From UBA1412 sp964609795 (lineage in GTDB: Bacteria; Verrucomicrobiota; Verrucomicrobiia; Limisphaerales; UBA1412), in NCBI GenBank assembly GCA_964609795.1, contig CAZSTC010000017.1, positions 1 to 37,378 of the forward strand: 37,378 nt of DNA, given 5' to 3'. The translations under genes were made by a program, and so were the position numbers. Position 1 is the first letter of the stretch, and every line of letters starts with the position of its first letter. This document shows positions 32,094 to 37,378 of this stretch, in pieces. The notes beneath the pieces are model-generated. The model did no database searches, was not told the origin of the DNA, and saw only the letters and a program-made list of their open reading frames with translations.

Positions 32094-33938
32094 TTACTTT
32101 TTCCGACGGGGATCCACCGGTTGGCAAGTAGGACTTTTCTCGTCATACATTTCCAACCGCTTGAAGAACTCTATCGCAAAATGGCGATGCCCCAATCCGT
32201 TGGGATGAATCGGATCGTTGAGCCATTCGTTCAATATCTCCGGAGTGGTGCAATTGGCCTTCCACCAGCTCCAATGGTCCACGACGATGACACCCTGCTC
32301 CTGAGCGATTTCCTTGACGATATCCGAGTAAGCTTCTGTCTCGGCCTGGATAGGTACTTTCTCGAGCTGAATCATATTGAGGCTATTCAGAATGGGTACA
32401 GCCCCGATATCCCGAATCCGTTTTATTAGTGAGGTCAGGTTCTGCCGGAACTCATTCTTTTTATCCGGTCCCCGGCGGGCATCATTCATACCGATCATCA
32501 CCGAGACGACCTGCGGTTTGAACTCCGCTACGCGGCGATCAAAATCACGCAAAATCCCGTCCGTCGTGTCGCCGCTGATTCCGGTCTTGATCACCACGTC
32601 GCGTGGACGCCAGAATTCGCCCCGTATACGCTCTTCAAAATGCTCCGCGTAACTGCGCTCGCCCAGCGTGTGCACTATTGCATGAGTAATGCTGTCACCG
32701 GTAAAGAGCCAGTTTATGGGGACTCCGCGGTTGGCCACCATCGCCTTGATTGCTGCCAGATCCTTTTCCGGATTGCCGGGCATGACTCCCGGGAAAAGCT
32801 TATCGACCGTATCCAGATTGAATCGAACCGACATAATATAGGCCGGCTCTTTGTCGGTCCAATGCCCGTAGGTAATATTGAGTAAATCGCCGGTGGGCAG
32901 TACGGTCACGGCCGGATAGGCGCAGTCCCAGGCATTCTTGTTATCCTTGAGGCGGATTCTGTATTGGCCCGAGCGTCCGTTGAGCAGGTCATCATAAGTT
33001 CCGACCCAGGCAACCCAATCGCCCGAAGTGGCAGAGCTCTGACCTGTCGGCTGCATATCACGGAAGGAGACGTAGAGTCTGCCATCGGGTGCATAGACCG
33101 GAGTGTGCCGGTCGCCGTTGAGCTCCGGAGGCAGAGACCGCGGATTGCTCCAGGTGCGCCCCTCGTCATTGGAAAACATGATTTGAGAATTCTTCCTGCG
33201 GGAGTTTTCGCGCAACAGCATGGCGATCTGTTTGCCGTCGGGGGAACGGATCACACCCGGCTCGCAGAGGTGCATCTCCGAGGAAGCATAAATCTTTTTG
33301 GGTTTATCCCAGGTCAAGCCGCCGTCAACGCTCTCCACAGTGTAAAGAGTGAAAACAGCCGGACGGAGCATCTGGTTCTGAGAGGTAATGAAACGGCCAT
33401 CATCGTGGAAAAAAGCCATGTAGTGGCCCGGTTCCTTCATCGGTATCTGGCTGGCCATGGCGACGATTCCGCCCCATTCTCCGGCGGCTTTGAGCTCGCT
33501 CCAGGTGGCGCCATCATCCTCCGAAATCGCATACCGTGCCGGATAAAGAGCCGACCAGACGATCAGCCGCTTCTTGCCGGCCGGGTCTATCACCCGATAA
33601 ATATGCGGCGTTTCCAGACTGGTAGCCCAGCTTTCGGGCACTTCCAGGCGCTCGCTCCAATTCCAACCCTGATCATCGCTCCGCTTGAGGATCAAAGCAC
33701 CCTTGCCGTGACCGCGCGGATAAACGCAGTAAATCGTTTTGCCATCCTCCAGCATCACCGTGCTGGGATGGCCCAGGTATTGCCCTTTTTCCTGATCCAC
33801 CACTTTTTGCATATTGACCTGCCCATCCAGGTCAATCGTGGGAATTGAAAAAGCCATTGCCGCTATCCCCATGGAGAGCAGACAAACAAACACAAAGGCC
33901 GGTAAACCCAAGCCCCATTCTTCAATCTTCTTTTTCAT
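32094..33938 (-). CDS. Exported sialidase-like protein fused to an SGNH/GDSL esterase
   Basis: A 614-residue two-domain protein. The start at 33938 gives a signal peptide (KKKIEEWGLGLPAFVFVCLLSMG) and a ribosome site (AAGAAGG). Residues about 45-385 form a BNR/sialidase-type beta-propeller with four Asp boxes: RSDDQGWNW, SEDDGATW, SVDGGLTW and SNDEGRTW. The FRIP motif of classical sialidases is not visible, so the sugar substrate is uncertain. Residues about 400-610 are an SGNH hydrolase: GDSIT with Ser416, then TGISGDTTDGIL, GMNDARRG for the oxyanion site, and DPIHPNGLGH with Asp575 and His578. A plausible role is removing O-acyl groups and the sugar beneath from host or algal glycans (inference). 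It is convergent to the pseudopilin pair and divergent from yebC. Confidence 0.85.
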   Translation of the reverse strand: MKKKIEEWGLGLPAFVFVCLLSMGIAAMAFSIPTIDLDGQVNMQKVVDQEKGQYLGHPSTVMLEDGKTIYCVYPRGHGKGALILKRSDDQGWNWSERLEVPESWATSLETPHIYRVIDPAGKKRLIVWSALYPARYAISEDDGATWSELKAAGEWGGIVAMASQIPMKEPGHYMAFFHDDGRFITSQNQMLRPAVFTLYTVESVDGGLTWDKPKKIYASSEMHLCEPGVIRSPDGKQIAMLLRENSRRKNSQIMFSNDEGRTWSNPRSLPPELNGDRHTPVYAPDGRLYVSFRDMQPTGQSSATSGDWVAWVGTYDDLLNGRSGQYRIRLKDNKNAWDCAYPAVTVLPTGDLLNITYGHWTDKEPAYIMSVRFNLDTVDKLFPGVMPGNPEKDLAAIKAMVANRGVPINWLFTGDSITHAIVHTLGERSYAEHFEERIRGEFWRPRDVVIKTGISGDTTDGILRDFDRRVAEFKPQVVSVMIGMNDARRGPDKKNEFRQNLTSLIKRIRDIGAVPILNSLNMIQLEKVPIQAETEAYSDIVKEIAQEQGVIVVDHWSWWKANCTTPEILNEWLNDPIHPNGLGHRHFAIEFFKRLEMYDEKSPTCQPVDPRRKK

Positions 33939-33995
33939 ATTGCTAACCTTCTTCACGCGCCCATGCTGCCATAAACCTCGTTTCACTTCAACCAA

Positions 33996-34024
33996 ATAAG
34001 AAAAACCGAAAATCTCTATGTAAA
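33996..34024 (-). promoter_or_regulatory. Candidate promoter of the sialidase-esterase gene
   Basis: On the minus strand TTTACA (34019-34024, five of six consensus bases), 17 bases, TCTTAT (33996-34001, four of six). Transcription would start about 50 bases before the ATG. Confidence 0.3.
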
Positions 34025-34035
34025 AGTCTAGACTT
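34024..34035. promoter_or_regulatory. 12-base perfect palindrome between divergent genes
   Basis: AAGTCTAGACTT lies in the intergenic region of the sialidase-esterase gene and yebC. Its half, TAGACT, is the same hexamer seen as a -10 box before the NfeD-type and LysM genes, but no -35 box stands at the right distance here. It may be an operator. Confidence 0.3.
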
Positions 34036-34069
34036 CCCTGGGGCCATTTATTCATAATCCAATCGGTTT

Positions 34070-34804
34070 ATGGGACGTCAATGGTTACACGCTAAACGCC
34101 AGGTGGCTTCACTCAAGAAGACACAGGCCACCGGCAAAGTCGTTCGGGAAATTATGGTCGCCGCCAAGATGGGCGGAGCTGACCCGGCTCTCAATGCACG
34201 CCTGGGTGCGGCATTGGAGAAGGCTCGCAAGGAAAATGTCAGCCGCGATGTCATCGATCGCACAATTAAAAAAGCGACTGGTTCCGGAGATGATAAATTG
34301 GTCATGGACCAGATCATCTACGAGGGGTACGCCCCGCACAAGGTGCCCGTCATTGTAGAAGTTTATACGGATAATCCGAACCGAACCGCTCCGGAAATGC
34401 GGGTCCTCTTCCGTAGAGGAACGATGGGTTCGGCAGGCAGCAACCGCTTCCTCTTTGACCTGGTCGGCCTGGTCGAGGGATACCTGCAACCCGAAGGAGA
34501 AATTGACCTGGAAGAGATCGCCATTGAATGCGGCGCTGAAGAGGTCTCTTTGCTGAGCCATGAGGAGAATAACGACATCCCCGTCGACTCACTGGGAGCC
34601 CGCTTTGTCACTGGCCGCACGGACGTTCACGAGGTCTCTATGGCCCTCGGCGCCAAAGGCTGGAAGATCGTTACCAGCGAACTGGGGTACCTGCCCAAAA
34701 ACTTTCCGGAGCTGACCGAACAAGAGCGGATTGATGTGGGAGAATTCCTCCAGGAGCTGGAAGATCACGACGATGTTCACCGGGTTTGGGCTGCCGTTAA
34801 ATAG
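34070..34804 (+). CDS. YebC/PmpR/TACO1 family protein
   Basis: A 244-residue member of the YebC family, of normal length. The N-terminus is MGRQWLHAKRQVASLKKTQATGK, then VVREIMVAAKMGGADPALNARLGAALEKARKENVSRDVIDRTIKKATG, as in the family. It continues with the conserved EGYAPHKVPVIVEVYTDNPNRTAPEMR and GSAGSNRFLFDLVGL. The usual start MAGHSKWANIKHRK is replaced by a shorter MGRQWLHAKRQ form. Family members act in transcription regulation or help ribosomes through difficult proline stretches. There is no ribosome site; CATAAT at 34053-34058 is a possible -10 box, so the leader would be only a few bases. Confidence 0.93.
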   Translation: MGRQWLHAKRQVASLKKTQATGKVVREIMVAAKMGGADPALNARLGAALEKARKENVSRDVIDRTIKKATGSGDDKLVMDQIIYEGYAPHKVPVIVEVYTDNPNRTAPEMRVLFRRGTMGSAGSNRFLFDLVGLVEGYLQPEGEIDLEEIAIECGAEEVSLLSHEENNDIPVDSLGARFVTGRTDVHEVSMALGAKGWKIVTSELGYLPKNFPELTEQERIDVGEFLQELEDHDDVHRVWAAVK

Positions 34805-34833
34805 CACTTGCCCTATTTTGGGGCGTTCGGGGC

Positions 34834-34862
34834 TTGCAGCGTTGGGTCGTTAGAGTTAGACT
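34834..34862 (+). promoter_or_regulatory. Promoter of the LysM-zinc ribbon-hisH unit
   Basis: TTGCAG (34834-34839), a 17-base spacer and TAGACT (34857-34862). The -10 box is also the left arm of a small inverted repeat TAGACT-TTTAG-AGTCTA (34857-34873). Transcription would start near 34869, leaving a leader of about 34 bases with an AAGGGAG ribosome site. Confidence 0.45.
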
Positions 34863-34902
34863 TTTAGAGTCTATTTAAGATGGACAAGGGAGCTATTTGA
34901 AA

Positions 34903-35556
34903 ATGAAAAGCTATGCCAGAATACTATTACTCACTCTGGGAGTGAGCCTCGCTTTGACCCATAATCTCTTTGCCCAGGGCGATGACGCTGCTGCTTATTA
35001 TCAGGAGCGCATCCGTGCTCTTTCCACCCGCGTGGAGGAGCTCACCCAGGCCCATGCTGAAATCATTCAGGCAATTAATAAATTGCAGCGCCAGTACAAT
35101 GTAATGGCCGAAGAGGTTTCCCGGCTCCGCGAGGCCGTGCGCACACCTCCCCCTCCGCCTGATTTAAGTTCTGCTGCCAGCTTGGACAGCGTCAAGCAAC
35201 TCCAGACCGCTTTGGTCGCCTTGGAAAACCGCTTCCTGGCCAGTGAGAAAGACCGCCAGCGCGATAATGAACGCCTTTTAAAACAGCTGGATAAGCTGGC
35301 AAAAATCGCCCCGACGGGCTCCATTCCGAGCACACCCAAGGCGGCAACCCCCTCCAAACAACCTGAAATTGCTGGAGATGGGACCGTCTACGAGTGGACC
35401 GTTAAGGAAGGAGAAACCCTTTCAAGCATCGTTAAGATGGTCAAGAATAGCGGCGGTAATACCTCCGTGGATGCGATTCTCAAAGCTAACCCGGGGCTCA
35501 ACCCCAACACAATACGGGTCGGCCGCAAAATCATCATCCCGGAGATCGGTAAATAA
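34903..35556 (+). CDS. Exported coiled-coil protein with C-terminal LysM domain
   Basis: A 217-residue protein. Signal peptide (KSYARILLLTLGVSLALTHNLFAQ), then an acidic coiled coil (about 30-75: YYQERIRALSTRVEELTQAH, INKLQRQYNVMAEEVSRL), a Pro-rich link (TPPPPPDL), a second helical stretch and a Pro/Ala-rich linker. The last 50 residues form a LysM domain: YEWTVKEGETLSSIVKMVKN, ANPGLNPNTIRVGRKIIIPE. LysM binds peptidoglycan, so the protein probably sits in the periplasm on the wall. I chose the ATG at 34903; a TTG six bases upstream is too close to the ribosome site AAGGGAG (34886-34892). A zinc ribbon gene follows after 30 bases. Confidence 0.88.
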   Translation: MKSYARILLLTLGVSLALTHNLFAQGDDAAAYYQERIRALSTRVEELTQAHAEIIQAINKLQRQYNVMAEEVSRLREAVRTPPPPPDLSSAASLDSVKQLQTALVALENRFLASEKDRQRDNERLLKQLDKLAKIAPTGSIPSTPKAATPSKQPEIAGDGTVYEWTVKEGETLSSIVKMVKNSGGNTSVDAILKANPGLNPNTIRVGRKIIIPEIGK

Positions 35557-35586
35557 CCCCTTTCAACTTTGATTCGATAACCAGAA

Positions 35587-35862
35587 ATGCCTCTTTACGA
35601 ATATGAAGTGATCCCTCCTGAGGGAGAGGAGAACTCACCATTGGAGTCTCTCTGCAAGATTTGCAAGGGCCACTTCTCGCTCAACCGCCCGGTTGACGCC
35701 CCAGAACTCGAGGATTGCCCTCTCTGCCATAAACCGGTGCGCAAAATTATCTCTCTTTTCAACACACCTCATTACACGAAACCTGTCTCGATCAGTGACG
35801 CCAAAAAAGCCGGCTTTACCGTTCTCAAACGTGTCAGCAAAGGCGAGTATGAGCGCCAGTAA
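35587..35862 (+). CDS. FmdB-type zinc ribbon protein
   Basis: A 91-residue protein. The N-terminus PLYEYEV, then two Cys pairs (CKIC near 23-26 and CPLC near 42-45) and KPVRKIIS match the small zinc ribbon of the FmdB family, whose members start MPxYEYxC. The first cysteines are further from the N-terminus than usual, because an acidic insertion (PPEGEENSPLES) stands before them. The C-terminal half is basic. Some relatives are regulators of amidase or formamidase genes, most have no known role. It lies between the LysM gene and hisH, 27 bases before the latter. Confidence 0.78.
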   Translation: MPLYEYEVIPPEGEENSPLESLCKICKGHFSLNRPVDAPELEDCPLCHKPVRKIISLFNTPHYTKPVSISDAKKAGFTVLKRVSKGEYERQ

Positions 35863-35889
35863 TCCCGACTCCCTATCTCCTAACTCACT

Positions 35890-36504
35890 TTGATAGCACT
35901 TATTGATTACGGTTCGGGCAACCTGAACAGTGTCCAGAAAGCTTTCCAGCACCTGGGCGCGGATATCTGCAGAATCAGCGAACCCGAGAAACTGGCCCAG
36001 GCTCAAGCGGTCGTACTGCCCGGCGTGGGCGCCTTCGACGACTGTATGGCCGCCATCCGCCGCCAGAAGCTCGATGCGCCGCTCCTGCAATTTATCAGAT
36101 CAGGCAAGCCCTTCCTGGGTATCTGTGTCGGCTACCAGGCACTTTTCGAGCGAAGCCAGGAGTTCCAAAGTGTCGAGCCGGGTCTGGGCATTTTCAAGGG
36201 CAACGTCCGCCGCTTCAGCGACCATCCCTCTATTAAAATCCCTCAGATCGGCTGGAATAGCATCTCCATTCTCAACCCCGCCTGCCCTCTCTATAAAGGC
36301 ATCACCCCGGGCAGCTACGTCTACTTCGTCCACAGCTTTTACCCGGCCCCTGAGGATGCCTCAATCGCTGCAACTCAAACCGAATACGGCGATACATTCA
36401 CCTCCAGCGTCTGGCGCGACAACGTCTTCGCTGTCCAGTTCCACCCCGAAAAAAGCCAGCAGGTCGGCCTCCGCATCCTCCGCAACTTCCTTGATTTAGT
36501 TTAG
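35890..36504 (+). CDS. hisH: Imidazole glycerol phosphate synthase, glutaminase subunit
   Basis: A 204-residue class I glutamine amidotransferase. It releases ammonia from glutamine for HisF, which makes imidazole glycerol phosphate and AICAR in histidine biosynthesis. The nucleophile Cys79 is in GICVGYQALFERS (classical GICLGMQLLF), and the His185/Glu187 pair is in FHPEKSQ. The N-terminus IALIDYGSGNLNSVQKAF fits the family exactly, which makes the TTG at 35890 the start. There is no clear ribosome site; translation may depend on the gene before it. hisF and other his genes are not in the window. Confidence 0.95.
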   Translation: MIALIDYGSGNLNSVQKAFQHLGADICRISEPEKLAQAQAVVLPGVGAFDDCMAAIRRQKLDAPLLQFIRSGKPFLGICVGYQALFERSQEFQSVEPGLGIFKGNVRRFSDHPSIKIPQIGWNSISILNPACPLYKGITPGSYVYFVHSFYPAPEDASIAATQTEYGDTFTSSVWRDNVFAVQFHPEKSQQVGLRILRNFLDLV

Positions 36505-36528
36505 GTTTGCCCCGAAAGTGAACAGGAA

Positions 36529-36549
36529 CCGCCCTCAACAGCAAGGCGG
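36529..36549. terminator. Weak hairpin between convergent hisH and immA-like genes
   Basis: CCGCC (36529-36533) and GGCGG (36545-36549) form a five-pair stem in the 47-base space between the two converging genes. No long T-run follows, so its function as terminator is doubtful. Confidence 0.3.
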
Positions 36550-36551
36550 AT

Positions 36552-37106
36552 TCAAGCGTTATTATCTATATCTTCAAAGCGCCGTAAGATTACTTTTTCT
36601 GAAACTTGAAACACCCTGCTGCTTTCGGCTATTTCTCTTCTCCCTGTGACTGCGATATCAATGATTTTATCCTCAGGAACCAGCAATCTTCCAGCGAACA
36701 CATTTGCCTGATGCTCAATGATACGGTACTGATAGTCGCTCAGACTGAATAAAAAATCTTCAAAACTATCTTTCGTGCGCCGAGTGTTCTTCTGGTAAAA
36801 GTCTCTGTGCAGTACAAAATGGCCAAGCTCGTGAGCCAGTGAAAATCTTACCCTGTTAAGACAGGTCTCACTGTTGTAACTCTCGGCATCTACCAGAATT
36901 GCCTCAAAATCACTCGTGATACCCGCATCAATGCCGTAATCTTTTTTCAAGCCGGGCTCCGGGACAATCTCTAAACCCAAAGCTTCCACGATTTCCTCAA
37001 TATTAACGGGTATGGTGTAATCCGGATAAACATCCTCAATAAGCTTAGAGATTATTAATTGAATATCCCTGGGATACAGCTTTGGGAAATCTTTGATTTC
37101 ACTCAT
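36552..37106 (-). CDS. ImmA/IrrE family metallopeptidase
   Basis: A 184-residue zinc metallopeptidase. HELGH with His92, Glu93 and His96 is in RFSLAHELGHFVLH, and the third ligand region is IIEHQANVFAGRLLVPED, both typical of the family. The N-terminal part (PVNIEEIVEALGLEIVPEP) is also characteristic. ImmA and IrrE cleave or inactivate XRE-type repressors; in mobile elements they often form pairs with the repressor. The gene starts two bases behind the stop of an XRE-like gene, so the two form an operon. No integrase or phage gene is seen next to them, so the pair may be a stand-alone stress or toxin-antitoxin-like module. Confidence 0.88.
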   Translation of the reverse strand: MSEIKDFPKLYPRDIQLIISKLIEDVYPDYTIPVNIEEIVEALGLEIVPEPGLKKDYGIDAGITSDFEAILVDAESYNSETCLNRVRFSLAHELGHFVLHRDFYQKNTRRTKDSFEDFLFSLSDYQYRIIEHQANVFAGRLLVPEDKIIDIAVTGRREIAESSRVFQVSEKVILRRFEDIDNNA

Positions 37107-37108
37107 GG

Positions 37109-37378
37109 CTAAGGCTTAAACGCTTTCTGAAAAGCCTCGCTGGCCGCGAGAAAATCTTCCTTGTTTGGCCGATTCCTCCTGATGGTACGCAGAAAGGCCG
37201 GAATCTTCCCAATCAGCTCTTCCTCCGTAATATCCCTGGGCAGCTCTCTGCGGGAGAGTGCCGCCATATCCATGAATTGAACCCATTCATCGCTCTGGGG
37301 TGTAAGTCCCAATGCTTTGGCAAAGCGTTCGGTTACATCCTCTCCGGGAGCCGGACGCAGACGGCGCTCAATCCTGCT
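37109..37378 (-). CDS. XRE-family DNA-binding protein, N-terminus missing
   Basis: The frame is open to the right edge (89 codons and a stop). The first visible residues, SRIERRLRPAPGEDVTERFAKALGL in part, match the end of an XRE/Cro helix-turn-helix (SxIERGxRxPxxxxxxxLAxALG), so the recognition helix is cut by the edge. The rest (MDMAALSRRELPRDI, KIPAFLRTIRRNRPNKEDF) resembles the C-terminal part of regulators that are paired with ImmA. A later TTG at 37312 could be read as a start, but the open frame and the motif upstream argue for a longer gene. It is probably the repressor controlled by the metallopeptidase downstream. Confidence 0.75.
   Translation of the reverse strand, partial: SRIERRLRPAPGEDVTERFAKALGLTPQSDEWVQFMDMAALSRRELPRDITEEELIGKIPAFLRTIRRNRPNKEDFLAASEAFQKAFKP

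Noticed and set aside
33939..34055. 39-codon N-terminal extension of the sialidase-esterase
   Set aside because: The ATG at 33938 has a ribosome site and begins a normal signal peptide; the extension would bury the signal.
1..37378. CRISPR array, tRNA, rRNA or insertion sequence
   Set aside because: I saw no regularly spaced direct repeats, no cloverleaf-like sequence in the intergenic gaps and no transposase motif. Only short palindromes are present.

Overview
The window most likely comes from a member of the Verrucomicrobiota or a close relative in the PVC group. The main evidence is a complete set of the four 'Verru_Chthon cassette' proteins (families D, B, C and A, in that order), known almost only from that phylum. 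Weak or absent Shine-Dalgarno sites, a YebC with a divergent N-terminus and many exported proteins rich in Thr-Asn pairs fit this. Base composition is moderate and I see no insertion sequence, prophage, CRISPR array or tRNA.

Region 1 (1-19.4 kb, all minus strand) is one long gene train for a type II secretion / type IV pilus-like machine. In transcription order it encodes a PilB/GspE ATPase, a PilT ATPase, a second PilB/GspE ATPase, a PilC/GspF platform protein, two GspG-like pseudopilins, cassette proteins D, B, C and A, and a very large exported subtilisin-like protease that runs off the left edge. The order E-T-E-F-G-G-(D-B-C-A) parallels gspE-F-G-H-I-J-K of classical type II secretion. 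The N-termini agree: D resembles GspH, B GspI, C GspJ, and the huge A protein lacks Glu+5 as GspK does. My main inference is that the cassette is the minor-pseudopilin tip of a secretion pseudopilus, with the last-gene protease a candidate cargo.

Region 2 (19.6-24.2 kb) is housekeeping: an NfeD-type membrane serine protease, then pheS, rplT and rpmI on the minus strand, and divergent aroC. pheT and infC, the usual neighbours, are absent. nfeD and aroC share a striking start arrangement (TTGnnn, 17 bases, nAGACT, 6 bases, ATG) that predicts leaderless mRNAs.

Region 3 (24.2-29.6 kb, plus strand) holds an ECF sigma factor, an overlapping membrane protein that is probably its anti-sigma factor, and two large exported paralogues of unknown function, closed by a strong terminator. 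A perfect 15-base inverted repeat brackets the sigma start codon. This is the second candidate for an undescribed system.

Region 4 (29.7-32.1 kb, plus) has a sugar-nucleotide epimerase followed by two more pseudopilin-like genes. Region 5 (32.1-36.5 kb) has an exported sialidase-like plus SGNH-esterase fusion (minus), then yebC, a LysM protein, an FmdB-type zinc ribbon protein and hisH (plus). Region 6 (36.5 kb to the end, minus) is an ImmA/IrrE-type metallopeptidase with the C-terminal part of its XRE-family partner, cut by the window edge.
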